64,000 nucleotides of DNA from Manis javanica (GCF_040802235.1 NC_133174.1:134779213-134843212), one strand, 5' to 3'; counted from the first letter of the stretch, positions 21,270 through 34,162 are shown. Translations and numbers: made by a program. The notes: generated by a model not told the origin, from the sequence alone.

Positions 21270-23516
21270 ATCTTATTTAGACATGGAAAAAACAAGAAGG
21301 TCTTTCAGCGTTTATGTGTTTTAAGCGGCAGCGGAACCTTAAAAGCAGGAGAGTATTTGGGGATTTCCAGGAAGAGATGAGTTTCAAAGGCTGAGATGCT
21401 CGTAGGTGACAAAATGTCACGGTACTTGGTAATAGACAGGCAATGCTGAGCTTGCAAAGAGCGGCTGTGTTCTCTGTACAACTATACACCACTTTAATTA
21501 AGGCTCATATGGCACATATATATAAATTCTGGAAGAAACTAAGTGGGAGTGGTTCACTGGTTGCCCATCCATCCTGTGTCTAATCCCCTATGAAAAGGGG
21601 GAACCTGGGCATCAAACGGACACCTCCCCATGGCCAGGTCACCACTGATGCCTGCATGTTGTCCACTGCTCTTTACAAAGCAGTTCGATTAAGATTTTAG
21701 TCCACATTAATGGCACCTACTTGTGAAGGTCACTGCACACAGAATGGCTCAGTGAGGCACCCTGCCTCTATTACTCCCGATTCATCGAGCATTCACATAC
21801 AAATAATTATAAAGAAATTTTATTTGTGAAACATAATTCAATAAAGCTGGAACAATATGAAAGTCTTTCAGTCTCTGAGACAAGACTGTTCTTTGGGTGG
21901 GTTAAGCACTGGAGGAATCGGAGAGGTACAAAAGAGTATTAGTAGGGGACTCTGGGAAGCGATGATTTGGCAAAGATGAGAAGTTGGCAGGTAAGAAAAG
22001 GTTAGGATATTCGGCAACATAGAGGGAACATGGGTCAGCTGACCAAGGGGGGCTGTGTTTCAAATATGACGTTTTCCCAGTTCCGTTAAGCATCACATGG
22101 CAAAAATACGTACATTCTTCCAGTAACTAAGGGAAGGGGTTGCCTGTGAGTCCATGGATCCTGTGTCTATTCCCATAAGAAAAGGGGGATCCTGGGCTCC
22201 AAAACACACACCTTCCCATCGCCAGGCCACCACTGACGCCTGCATGTTGTCCATTACTCTTCCCAAAGCAGTTGCATTAATATTTAAGTCCACACGAATG
22301 ACACCACACTGTGAATGGCACTGCACATGGAGCAGCTCACGTAGGCATCCTGCCACTATGATTCTCCATTCATGGAGCTTTCACAGCCAACCTAACATAT
22401 AAAAAAATTTTATTTGTCATTCCTCAGTAAAGATGGAAAACAAAAGAAAGTGTTTCAGTCTCAGAAATGAGAATGGTCTATGGGTGTGTGAAGCACTGGA
22501 GGAATCTAAGAGGCAGGGAAGAGTTTTAGTAGGGAGCTTTAGGAAGAGATGATTTGAAAACGATGAGAAGTTGCTAGGTAATAAAAGGTTAGGATATTCT
22601 GCAATGTAGAGAGAAATCGCGTCAGCTGACAAAGGGAGCTGTGTTCCAAAGATGACCTTATCCCAGTTTAGTTAGGCATCAGATGTCAAAAATACATACA
22701 TTCTTGCAGAAACTAAGTCGAAGGGGTTCCCTGGGAGCCCATGGATCCTGTGTCCATTCCCCAATGAAAAGGGGAACGTGGACTCTAAAATGGGCATCTC
22801 TGCATCCCCAGGCCACCACTGATGCCTACATGTTGTCCATTACTCTTCACAAAAGGGTATCCTTCACAGTCTAGTCCACGTGAAAGATGCCTCCCTGTGA
22901 AGGGCACTGCACATAGAATGGCTCAGTGAGGCAGCCCGTCCCTCTTTCCACCCATCCCTGCAACCTTTCCCATCCAACCTCTATATAAACAAACGGGGTA
23001 CATCAATTATACCGCAATGAAGCTGGAAAAAATGAGAAAGTGTTTCAGTCTTCGAAATGAGAATGAACATTGCGTGGGACAAGCAGTGGGGGAATCTGGG
23101 AACCAGAGCATTTTGTAGTTCTAGGAAGTGATGACTTACAAAAGACGAGAAACTGGTTGGCAAGAAAAGGTTAGGGAATATGGGAATACAGAGGGAAAAT
23201 TTCTCAGCACACAAAGTGGGACTGTGGTCTCAGTAGAAGGTTTCTCCAATTTACTTAAGCACCATACAGCAACACTATAAAAACTCAAGCAGAAAGTAAG
23301 GGGAAGCAGTTCCCTCTTAGCTGATGGTCCTTTTGTTCAGACTCACAGAAAGAGGTTGAACCTAGGCTCCAAAATGGGCATGTTGCCATCTCCGGCCACC
23401 ACTTTTGCGTCCAAGTGCTCCATTACTCCTCACAAAGGAGTTTCATTCATAATTTTAGTGCACTTGAATGACACCCCCCTACAAATGGCACTGCCTAGAC
23501 TGGTTCAGTGAGGCAG
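21270..23516. repeat. Satellite array, copy A: one d-a-b-c higher-order unit
   Basis: There are four monomers of 565-590 bp, each starting near an AATAAAGCTGG/CATGGAAAA anchor: d at 21,282, a at 21,845, b at 22,431 and c at 23,021. Each carries a CTTTCAG or GTTTCAG phrase, a TTAGGATATTCGGCAA-like stretch, CCATGGATCCTGTGTC, ATGTTGTCCATTACTCTTC and AGAATGGCTCAGTGAGGCA. The order equals the copy-B array. It stops abruptly at 23,516 in the middle of what would become the next monomer. Confidence 0.9.
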
Positions 23517-23910
23517 CGGGAAAATAAAGGAACTTCATGAATCAATAGAGAAAGAGACCAAACATTAGAAACAAATAATTCACCCAGAAAGCAAAATGCT
23601 TCTCCAGTAAACATCTGGAATCATGCCAAACCACATCAACTGAAGAAATTAAACTCTGGTGAAGTCATGGTAAGTGAAAAGTTCAATTTCATAAAATTAT
23701 GTGATTGCAAAATTTAGGAAGACTAGAAAAGTAGAAAACTGCACAGATCGTTCAACGTTGGTATACATGTGATCTAAAGAGAAGCACGTCTGGAAAACAT
23801 ACAACCATCTATTTACAATGATTATCCTGGAAATGTATGAGTCATAGCAAAGGGATCATACAGATGGAAGTACAAAATGGTTTCATTTGTTAAGTGTATA
23901 TTTTTCCCTC
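23517..23910. other. Unassigned AT-rich sequence after the array break
   Basis: Begins AAAATAAAGGAACTTCATGA directly after the broken monomer. I see no gene, and no match to either duplicated copy within this window. Confidence 0.5.
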
Positions 23911-25145
23911 TTTTTTATTTATTTTTAATTTTTTATAAAGGTACTATTGATATACACTCTTATGAAGGTTTCACATGAAAAAACAACATGGTTACAACAT
24001 TTACCCATATTACCAAGTCCCCACCTATACCCCAATGCAGTCACTGTGTAGTAAGATGTCACAGATTCTCTATTGGCCTTCTCCGCACTACACTGTTTTC
24101 CCCGTGATCCCCCACACCATGTGTATGAAAAATAATATCCCTCAATCCCCATCTCCCTCCCTCCCCACCCGCCCTCGCACACCCTTCCCCTTTGGTAACC
24201 ACTAGTCCCTTCTTGGAGTCTGTGAGTCTGCTGCTGTTTTGTTCCTTCAGTTTTGCTTTGTTGTTATGCTCCATAAATGAGGGAAATCACTTGGCACTTG
24301 TCTTTCTCCGCCTGACTTATTTCACTCAGCGTGATATCCTCCAGCTCCATCCATGTTGTTGCAAATGGTAGGATTTGTTTCTTTTTTATGGCTGAATAGT
24401 ATTCCAATGTGTATATGCACCATGTCTTCTTTATCCATTCATCTACTCATGCATACTTAGGTTGCTTCCATATCTTCACTACTGTAAATAGTGTTGCAGT
24501 AAACTTAGGGGTGTATATGTCCTTTTGAGTCAGAGAAGTTGTATTCTTTGGGTAAATTCCAAGGAGTGGGATTCCCGGGTCAAATGATCTTTCTATTTTT
24601 AGTTTCTTGAAGAAACTCCGTATTGCTTTCCACAATGGTTGAACTAGCTTACATTCACACCAGCAGTGTAGGAGGGTTCCCCTATCTCCGCATCCTCGCC
24701 AGCATTTGTTGTTCTTAGTCTTTTCGATGCTGGCCATCCTTAGTGGTGTGAGGTGATATCTCACTCATGCATTTCCCTGATGATGAGTGATGTGGAGCAT
24801 CTTTTCATGTGTCTGTTGGCCATCTGAATTTCTTCTTTGGAGAACTGTCTCTTCATATCCTCTGCCCATTCTTTAATTGGGTTATTTGCTTTCTGGGTGT
24901 TGAGGCATGTGAGTACTTTATATATTTTGGATCTTAACCCCTTGTCAGATCTGTTATTTACAAATGTATTCTCCCATATACTGTAGGATGCTTTTTGTTC
25001 TGTGGATCGTGTCCTTTACCGTACAGAAACTTTTTAGTTTGATGTAGTTCCATGTGTTCATTTTTGCTTTTGTTTCCGTTGCGCAAGGAGATGCGTTCAG
25101 AAAGAAGTTGCTCATGCTTATATTCAGGAGATTTTTGCCTATGTT
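23911..25145 (-). mobile_element. 5'-truncated L1 (3' end of ORF2 plus 3' UTR)
   Basis: The T-rich start (23,911-23,935) is the poly(A) tail on the minus strand. The 3' UTR then reads ATTGATATACACTCTTATGA on the plus strand. Minus-strand ORF2 fragments include [20 protein letters not shown] (24,630-24,700) and [18 protein letters not shown]. It ends near 25,145, so only about 1.2 kb was inserted. It is related to, but diverged from, the full-length L1 at 28,187. Confidence 0.88.
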
Positions 25146-26216
25146 GTTTAAGTGTAAAATTTTAATGCTTAATATTTTGTGATTAGGCAAATTTGTTGAG
25201 AGAAACACTTTGAAATAATAACCAATTGACAAAAAATGTACACATGTACTTACTATGCCCTAAAAAATTTCACATGATACTGTTCAAGCAAAAAATAGTA
25301 GCAAATCTCAATTCCTGATGTGACAGTTTATCTGGGTATGTGTGTACATTTCTGTCTGACACTTCCTTTACCCCACATGTTCACTGTCATGTGCAGGTGT
25401 TTCTTCCCTTCTCTCAGGGGTTAGACCTCCTCCCTTAGTGCCTAGAGGTCCAGCAAGGGATTGTAGACAGGCAGTGGAAAATTCCAGACGGTAGTGAAAA
25501 TTCCACAAAGTTCTGACTTATGCACTGGAGCCCAGGCTGCTCCTGCCTCCTTCCCTCTCCCTTGCAAAGCCCTCTGGTCTGAGATTCTTCAGAGCTACAA
25601 TTCTGGTTTGGACCAATGGGGGGCATTTTCTACATGAAGTACATATTCTTTTTAAAAGGAACGGTCCTCATTTGTTTTCTCTGCTCTCATTACAGTGACC
25701 CACCAAAGGCTACTTGCTGTTTTCTTCTTATTTTTCTGGGTCTGTTTGTGGACTTTTGTTTTGTTTTGTTTTTCTCTCTCCAGAGTGGGTTGGAGTTAAT
25801 GCCAGCCATGTGACTGTTTTCAGACCATTCTGTTACTTTCCCCTAATGTAAGAAAACCCCACATATTGCAGCAAGACGTTAGAAAAGCTATGCATTGAAA
25901 GGTAACCCTCATTTCATGCAGATCAATTACCATCTCTTTTATGCCATGTAGCCCCTGAATAATTCCTTACAAGGTTCATCACCTCAGTAAGCCTCAGTAG
26001 CCTTGGAAAACTGGTGATTGTGCTATCAGAGTTCCCTTGTGGGAAATAGACGAAAGAACAGATGCAGTGCAGCAAGTCCAGAAACTGGCCTACACCTGGC
26101 ACTCAGAGTCCTCTGGGTTTGCGGAATGAAGGAGCACAGCATAATGAAAGCTTCCCAGAGCCTGGCCAACAGAGTTCCCTGCATGTGTAGCTTCGAGCAA
26201 CTGGGTCCAAGGCCTC
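25146..26216. other. No recognised gene
   Basis: Mixed-composition sequence between the truncated L1 and the solo LTR. The open frames are short and overlap on both strands. I see no family match. Confidence 0.5.
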
Positions 26217-26221
26217 CTGAC
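26217..26221. repeat. Target-site duplication of the solo LTR (left)
   Basis: CTGAC, repeated at 26,845-26,849 immediately outside the other LTR end. Confidence 0.65.
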
Positions 26222-26844
26222 TTGTCCCAACCTGCAGGACGAACGTGGAGTGTAGCCGGAGACACCTGCAGAAATGAAACAAGCAAGGGACACAAAGAAC
26301 GACCAGCAAGACAGGGTGTCTGATCAAGCTGGCACAGTTTATTGTTTGCAGGCTCAATTTATACAGGTTAGCAAGTAAGGGGTGGATCAGGAGATAATTG
26401 GACCTTAGGTGGCGCCAGCGGGGAGGTGTAGAGCAGTGATTGGGTCTTGGTTGGCGCCGGCAGGAACAGAGGACCCGGAAGAGAAGCGGGGAGTTCGCCA
26501 TTTTGGGGGTGGGGGCACTTGGGTGGGAGGTTTTAAGGGAGGGGCTTTCCTCTGGGGCAGAGGGTGTCTCTTGATTAACAGAGGACAGAAAAAGCACATG
26601 TTGCAAGGTAGCCTAACCACTACCTCTAACCTAGAAAAGCACATGTTGCGAGGTAACCTAACCACTAGCTCTGACCTAGGAGTTCACTAAATGCGTTGCT
26701 TGGTAATAGGGGAATACTTGTTTCTAACGCGTGGATGGATTCATTGTTGCTGACTTTACAGGAAAGACTTTACTCAAACGTTGCTGTTCTCTTAAGGCTT
26801 TTGTGACCGAGTCTGCCTAAAGGCCCACAGGTTTGCTCCCAACA
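26222..26844 (-). mobile_element. Endogenous retrovirus solo LTR
   Basis: Read on the minus strand it starts TGTTGGGAGC at 26,844. It has an AAAATGGCG motif (about 26,500), a TATAAATTGAG box (about 26,358), then AATAAACTGTG some 20 bases later as the R-region polyadenylation signal, and ends near ...GGGACAA at 26,222. The 5-bp sequence CTGAC flanks both sides (26,217-26,221 and 26,845-26,849), as expected for an integrated provirus reduced to one LTR. No internal viral genes are present. The class is probably gamma-like, from layout only. Confidence 0.75.
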
Positions 26845-26849
26845 CTGAC

Positions 26850-28172
26850 ACAACTTGGCTTCCTCTGCAGAGGTGGTTCAATTGGAAACAGTTCCCTGGG
26901 TGTCAGGCTTGTAGCAAACTCAGGGATCAGTACTTACAGGAAGCAAAGACTCTGGCCCCCAGGACTCTCTGCTCTGTGCTCCTGGGGACACAACTTCCTG
27001 GAAGGACTCCATTTTGTTCGTGTGACCCCGACAAAGAGCTTAGGACTGGCTCTCTCCTCCCTCGGCAGCTCTCCTGGGATCTCTCCAATCTGCCAGCTCC
27101 AGAGCCCACAGATTGTCTTCACAAGAAGCCTGTGAGGACATTGGTGGCAGGCCACTCACTGTCTTCCAGCCACACCATGGGTGCGTTGGTTAGCATGAGG
27201 CCTTGGCCTGAGATCCCCATGAGGCTGGAGGGATTCTGGGTCCCCTCTCCCAGCCGAAACCACAGGACACCCAGTCCACCCCTGTTTAGAGTGGGGTGGC
27301 AAGGGACTAGGCTGACCTCCATCCACTGCTTGAGGAAATGGGTCAAGCAGGCCCTGATACACCGATCCTGGTTCCACATGGACAACATCTCCTTCTCCTA
27401 TGCAGATGGTCATGGCTGAGGTGAAATTTTGTCCCTGGTTGAGGGGGAGGGCCTGAGTCAGGTGGTCCTCGCACGTCCAAGGTCTGGAGATTGGGGACGG
27501 TGCCCTAGGTGGAGGGATTGGGAATGCTGGTGTAAATAAACGTTCTTTGGAGTCATGCTGCAGGAGGGCGAGGGGCAGAGAACCCACCAGTACCCTTGAA
27601 CCTCATCTCAGCTATTCATGGTAGCTTGTGTTTACACCATAAAACTTTCTTGAGGCTTGCTGTATGGCCTAGCATATACCATACCCTCTAATGTTGCATG
27701 TGTAGTTACTATGTGCATTGGTCTATTTCAACTAAGTAAACTGGATCATCTAGTTCATTCACATTTTGAAATCTCCATTTAGCTGAATTTTTATCTGCCA
27801 CTTTGTATATCACCAAGGGAGGCGTGTAAAAATTTCCCACTCTGACAAAGAATTTGTCCATTCCTCCATTTACTTCAGTCAGTCTTTGCTGTGCATATTT
27901 TGGCTGTGTTAGGACATGCATGCAAATTAGGACTTTGCATTGAAAGCTTCTTATTGCTTTGAATCTTTTTACCTGAACCAAATCTCCCTCTTTTCTCTAG
28001 TAGCATTTTTTTTTCTTAAAGGGTAACTTCCATTTACTACTATACTCATACCAGCTTTCAGTAGGTTAAAGTGTAAATGATACATCTTGACAATATTTTA
28101 TTTTCCAATTTTGTAGATCACTGAATTTTGCATGTGTCTCTTAAGGAGCATTTGATGTAGTGGTTCTGTTGT
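26850..28172. other. No recognised gene; left flank of the copy-B L1
   Basis: The GC-richer part (26,850-27,600) has overlapping frames on both strands but no family match. Bases 27,600-28,172 are AT-rich and may be an old repeat. The last bases are the pre-insertion site of the L1, so this stretch is the left part of copy B. Its copy-A counterpart would lie outside the window. Confidence 0.5.
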
Positions 28173-28186
28173 CGTTGTTGTTGTTT
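28173..28186. repeat. L1 target-site duplication (3' side, copy B)
   Basis: CGTTGTTGTTGTTT just before the L1 3' end. It is identical to 2,165-2,178 at the 5' end of the duplicated L1 in copy A. Confidence 0.8.
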
Positions 28187-28534
28187 ATATATTTTTTTAC
28201 TTTGTTATCATTATTCTACAATTACATGTGTAACATTGTGCTAACAAGTCACCCCCACCACCGAGTCACCTCCCCAAATACGCCATCAGAGTCACTGTCC
28301 ATCAGCATAGTAAGACGCTGTAGAATCACTACTTGTCTTCTCTGTGTTACACAGCACTCCCTGTGCACCCCCCACATTATACATGCTTATCGTAATGCCC
28401 CCTTTCTTTCCCTACCTCCTTATCCCTCCCTTCCCACCCATCCTCCCCAGTCCCTTTCCCTTTGGTAACTGTTAGTCCATTCTTGAGTTCTGTGATTCTG
28501 CTGCTATTTTGTTCCTTCAGTTTTTCCTTTGTTC

Positions 28535-31500
28535 TTATACTCCACAGGTGAGTGAAATCATTTGGTACTTGTCTTTCACCACCTGGCTTATTTCACTGAG
28601 CATAATACCCTCTAGCTCCATCCATGTTGTTGCCAATGGTAGGATTTGTTTTCTTCTTATGGCTGAATAATATTCCATTGTGTATATGTACCACATCTTC
28701 TTTATCCAGTCATCTACTGATGGACACTTAGGTTGCTTCCATTTCTTGGCTATTGAAAACAGTGCTCCGAGCAACATAGGGGTGCATCTGTCTTTTTCAA
28801 ACTGGGTTGCTGCATTCTTAGGGTAAATTCCTAGAGGAAGAATTCCTGGGTCAAATGGTATTTCTATTTTAAGCTTTTTGAGGAACCTCCATACTGCTTT
28901 CCGCAATGGTTGAACTTGTTTTCATTCCAACCAGCAGTGTAGAGGGGTCCCGTTTCCCCACAACCTCGCCAACATTTGTTGTTGTTTGTCTTTTGGATGG
29001 TGGCAATCCTTACTGGTGTGAGTTGATATCTCAGTGTGGATTTAATTTGCATTTCCCTGATGATTAGTCATGTGGAGCATATTTTCATGTGCCTGTTGGC
29101 CATCTGAACTTCTTTGGAAAAGTGTCTGTTCAGCTCCTCTGCCCATTTTTTAATTGGATTATGTGCATTTTGCTTGTTGAGGTGTGTGAGCTCTTTATAT
29201 ATTTTGGATGTCAACCCTTTGCCGGATCTTTCATTTATGAGTATATTCTCCCAAACTGTAGGATGTCTTTTTGTTCTATTGATGGTGTCATTTGTGGTAC
29301 AGAAGCTTTTCAGCTTGATGTCGTCCCACTTGTTGTTTTTTGCTTTTGTTTCCCTTGCCCAGGGAGATATGTTCATGAAGAAGTCCCTCATGTTTATGTC
29401 CAAGAGATTTTTGCCTATGTTTTTTTCTAAGAGTTTTATGATTTCATGACTTACATTCAGGTCTTTGATCCATTTTGAATTTACTTTTGTGTATGGGGTT
29501 AGACAGTGATCGAGTTTCATTCTCTTACATGTAGCTGTCCAGTTTGGCCAACACCATCTGTTGAAGAGGCTGTCATTTCCCCAATTTATGTTCATGGCTC
29601 CTTTATCATATATTAATTGACCATATATGTTTGGGTTAATATCTGGACTCTCTATTCTGTTCCACTGGTCTGTAGCTCTGTTCTTGTGCCAGTACCAAAA
29701 TGTCTTGATTACTGTGGCTTTCAAGTAGAGCTTGAAGTTGGGGAGTGAGATGCCGCCTGCTTTGTCCCTTCCTTCTCAGGATTGCTTTGGCTATTCAAGG
29801 TCTTTTGTGGTTCCATATAAGTTTTTGAACTATTTGTTCCAGTTCGTTGAAGCATGTTGTTGGTATTTTGATAGGGATTGCATTGAATCTGTAGATAGCT
29901 TTAGGCAGGATGGCCATTTTGACAATATTAATTCTTCCTAGCCAAGAGCATGGGATGAGTTTCCATTTGTTAGTGTCCTCTTTAATTTCTCTTAAGAGTG
30001 TCTTGTAGTATTCCGGGTATATATCTTTCACTTCCTTGGTTAGGTTTATTCCAAGGTATTTTATTCCTTTTGATGCAATTGTGAATGGAATTCTTTTCCT
30101 GATTTCTCTTTCTGTTAATTCGTTGTTAGTGTATAGGAAAGCAACGAACACCTGTGTATTAATTTTGTATCGTGCAACTTTGCTGAATTCAGATATTAGT
30201 TCTAGTAGTTTTGGAATGGAGACTTTAGGGTTTTTTATCATGTCAATATCATGTCATCTGCAAATAGTGACAGTCTGTCTTCCTCCTTAACAATCTGGAT
30301 GCCTTGTATTTTTTGTTTTGTCTGCTTGCTGTGGCTAGGACCCCCTGTACTATGTTGAATAACAGTGGGGAGAGTGGGCATCCCTGTCTTGTTCCCGATC
30401 TTAGAGGAAAAGTTTTCAGCTACTCGCTGTTAAGTATGATGATGGCTCTGGGTTTTTCGTATATGGCCTTTATTATGTTGAGGTACTTGCCCTCTATACC
30501 CATTTTGTTAAGAGCTTTTATCATGAATGGATGTTGAATTTTGTTGAATGCTTTTTCAGCGTCTATGGAAATGATCATTGGTTTCACTCCTTTTTGTTGA
30601 TGTGGTGGACGATGTTGATGGATTTTCCAATGTTGTACCATCCATGCATCCCTGGGATGAATCCCACTTGGTCATGGTGTATGACCCTCTTGATGTATTT
30701 TTCAATTCAGTTTTCTAATATTTTTTTGAGTAGATTTGCATCTACATTCATCAGGGATATTAGTCTGTAGTTTTCTTTTTTCTATTGTTTTATTGTTGTC
30801 AGTTTTATTTATTTCTTCTCTGATCTTTATTATGTCCCCACTTCTGCTGACTTTGGGCCTCTTTTTTTCCTTTTCCAGTTTCACTAATTGTGACTTTAGA
30901 CCACTCATTTGGGAATGTTTTTCCTTCTTTAGATACGCCTGGATTGCTATGTACTTTCCTCTTAGAACTGCTTTTGCCCCATCCCACAGAAGTTGGGACT
31001 TAATGTTGTCAGTGTCATTAGTCTCCATATATTGCTTTATCTCTGTTTTAAGTTGGTCTTTGATCCACTGATTATTTAGGAGCATGTTGTTAAGCCTCCA
31101 TGTGTTTGTGAGCCTTTTTGTTTTCTTTGTACTATTTATTTCTAATTTTCTGCCTTTGTGGTCTGAGAAGTTGGTCGATTGAATTTCAATCTTTTTGAAT
31201 TTACTGAGGCGCTTTTAGTGGCGTAGTATGTGGTCTATTCTGGAGAATGTTCCATGTGCACTTGAGAAGAATGTGTATCCTCCTGCTTTTGGGTGTAGCG
31301 TTCTGTAGATGTCTGTTAAGTACATCTATTCTAGTGTGTTGTTCAGTGTCGCTATGTCCTTACTTATTTTCCGTCTGGTGGATCTGTCCTTTGGAGTGAT
31401 TGGTGTGTTGAAGTCTCCGAAAATGAACACATTGCATTCTGTATCCTCCTTTAATTCTCTTAGTATTTCTTTCACATATGCTGGTGCTCCTGTACTGGGT

Positions 31501-31871
31501 GCATATATAATTTTAATGGCTATATCCTTTTGTTGGACTGACCTCTTTATCATTATGTAATGTCCTTCTTTACCTCTTGTTACTTTCTTTGGTTTGAAGT
31601 CTATTTTATCTGATACCAGTACAGCTACTCCTGCTTTTTTCTCCCTATTGTTTGCATGAAATATTTTTTTCCATCCCTTGACTTTTAGTGTGTGTATGTC
31701 TTCGGGTTTGAGGTGAGTCTCTTGTAAGCAGCATATAGATGGGTCTTGCTTTTTTATCGATTCTATTCCTCTGTGTCTTTTGATTGGTGCATTCAGTCCA
31801 TTTACATTTAGGGTGATTATTGAGAGATATGTACTTATTGCAATTGCAGGCTTTATATTAGTGGTTACCAA
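28535..31871 (-). pseudogene. L1 ORF2 (endonuclease / reverse transcriptase), broken
   Basis: The endonuclease part (31,871-31,326) is recognisable by NVNGLNAPIKRHR, CCLQETHL and FGDFNTPI. The reverse-transcriptase part includes [19 protein letters not shown] (about 30,590-30,540) and the catalytic FADD motif at 30,264-30,253. The C-terminal part ends in EYYSAIRRK and a stop at 28,535. Several stops and frame changes separate these parts. Near 30,780 the reading jumps from NKTDNNKTIEK to LQTNIPDECRCK, skipping RT-proximal sequence normally present. Confidence 0.9.
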
Positions 31872-32123
31872 GGGTTCAAGGTTAGCTTCTTTACTATCTA
31901 ACTGTCTAACATAACTCGCTTATTAAGCTATTATAAGCACAGTCTGATGATTCTTTACTTCTCTCCCTTCTTAATCCTCCTCCTCCATTCTTTATATGTT
32001 AGGTGTTTTATTCTTTGTTCTTCTGAGTTTCCTTTGACCACTTTTGTGATCAGTTTATTTTATTTTTTGCCTTTAGTTAGTATTTGGTTGGTCTGCTTTC
32101 TTGGCTGTGATTTTATTTTCTCT

Positions 32124-33108
32124 GGTGATGTCTATTTAGCCTGAGGAGTGCTTCCATCTAGAGAAGTCCCTCTAAAATACGCTGTAGTGGTGGATTGTGG
32201 GAGGCAAATTCCCTCAACTTTTGTTGTCTGTGAATTGTTTAATCCCTCCTTCATATTTAAATGATAATCGTGCTGAATGTAGTATTCTTGGTTCAAGGTC
32301 CTTGTGTTTCATTGCATTAAATATATCATGCTGTTCTCTTCTGGCCTGTAAGGTTTCTGTTGAGAAATCTGATGATAGCCTAATGGGTTTTCCTTTGTAG
32401 GTGACCTTTTTTCTCCCTCTGGCTGCCTTTAATACTCTGTGCTTGTGTTTGATCTTTGCCATTTTAATTATTATATGCTTGGTGTTGTCTTCCTTGGGTC
32501 TTTGTGTTGGGATTTCTGTGGGCTTCCATGGTCTGAGGGACTATTTCTTCCCCCAGTTTGGGGAAATTTTCAGCAATTATTTCTTCAAAGACACTTTCTC
32601 TTCCTTTTTCTCTCTCTTCTTCTTCTGGTACCCATATAATGAGAATATTGTTCCATTTGGATCAGTCACAGAGTTCTCTTAATATACTTTAATTCCTGGA
32701 GAACCTTTTGTCTCTCTCTGCATCAGCTTCTCTGTGTTCCTGTTCTCTGATTTCTATTCCATTAACGGCCTGTTGCACCTCATTCAGTCTGCTCTTAAGT
32801 CCTTCCAGAGACTGTTTTATTTCTGTATTCTCACCCCCACCTTTATCCCTTAACTCTAGCTTATTTCTCTGCAGATCCATCAGCATGGTTATGACCTTTA
32901 TTTTGAACTCTTTTTTGGGGAGATTGGTTAAATCTATCTCCCCAGGCCCTCTCTCTGGGGTTGTCTGGGTAATTTGGACTGGACTGAAGGCTTCTGCCAT
33001 TTCTTGGTGATAGAGGTAGCTGTAGGCAGTCAGCACATGTGTCAGCTGGGAGAACAAAGTATTTTCCTGCTTGTTGGTCACCTTGCCTTTCTCTGTTGCC
33101 TGTGTCAC
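32124..33108 (-). pseudogene. L1 ORF1 (broken), copy B
   Basis: The N-terminal part (33,108-32,689) contains EIDLTNLPKKEFKIKVITML and a coiled-coil-like stretch. The C-terminal domain (32,462-32,214) contains GKPIRLSSDFSTETLQARRE. The two are separated by stops. Apart from a lost tandem unit and a few substitutions it is nearly identical to copy A. Confidence 0.88.
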
Positions 33109-34162
33109 TTAGCCACACTCCTGGAGTAGCCTCCAGATTAATCTCCTACACTGCTGTGGGTTGGGTCACCGACAGGGTAGTCCCGAGCCCTGCAGGGAGT
33201 GGCAGGCATGCCGGGTGTGCTCTCCAGTGAGAGTGGCATCCCTGCTGGGCAAATGCACACTGGTGTTTGCCTTTGGGTCTGGCCCAGTGGCTGTGCACTG
33301 GGAGGAGATTCTGGGCAGCTGCTGGGGGTGTGGTCACAAATGGGCCATTCCGCCACCACTGCAAGCTTGCACAGGCCGCTCCTGAGCCACTCGCTCAGCC
33401 ACCGCCAATGAGTGCTCACGCTGGCCCACGGCCCCTTGATCGGCCACTGACACCATTGCCACCTCACACGGGTTCCTCCCTCGGCCGCCACCGACTTGCA
33501 CGGGCCACTCCCAGGCCTTTTGCTCGGACGCCACGGCCGCTGCTGCCTGCTCGCTCACTATTGGGCTGGTGTGTCAGGGTCCACGCCATCTGGTGGAATG
33601 ACTGGCTGGCTGTTTATCGCTGTAAGGGTCTTCAGAGCTATACTGCTGCCTAGGGAGTTCGGTCACCTGGAGTTCTCTGGGATTCCCAGCTGCTGGGCTG
33701 AGTGTGCCAGGATGATTCCGGCCAGCTGGGAGGCCCCTGTCCCTTTAAGACTTTCAAAAAGCACTCACTTTTCTTTTGGCCCAGGGGAACTGCTTGTGGG
33801 GATCCACTCAAAGATTTCGCCCTTCTGTTTTTCTAATATTCAGCACACTGTACATTGTGTGTCCATGCTCACGGGGGGAATTAGTCCTGGGCTTTCACTC
33901 CCTCCCCGCTCCAACTCCTTTCTTCCCGCCAGGGAACTGGGGTGGGGGAGCACTCGTGTTCTGCCAGGCTGTAGCTTGTATCTTACCCACTTTGTGTGAT
34001 GCTGAGTTCTTGCAGATGTAGATGTAGCCTGGCTGTTCTACAGTATCCACTGGTCTCTCTTTTAGGAATAGTTGCATTTGTTGTATTTTCAAAAATATAT
34101 ATGTTTTTGGGAGGAGATTTCTGCTGAACCACTCACGCCGCCATGTTGGCTCTTCCCCCTTA

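Larger units (their letters stand above)
28187..34162 (-). mobile_element. Full-span LINE-1 (copy B) with an internal ORF2 deletion
   Basis: This L1 runs end to end on the minus strand: 5' UTR with an AACATGGCGGC motif at about 34,138-34,148, ORF1 about 33,108-32,124, ORF2 31,871-28,535, then 3' UTR and a short AT-rich tail. At about 6.0 kb it is shorter than a complete L1, because a stretch of ORF2 near 30,780 is missing. Both ORFs have many stops and frameshifts, so it is not mobile now. Its 5' third is also present at 1-2,164. Confidence 0.92.
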
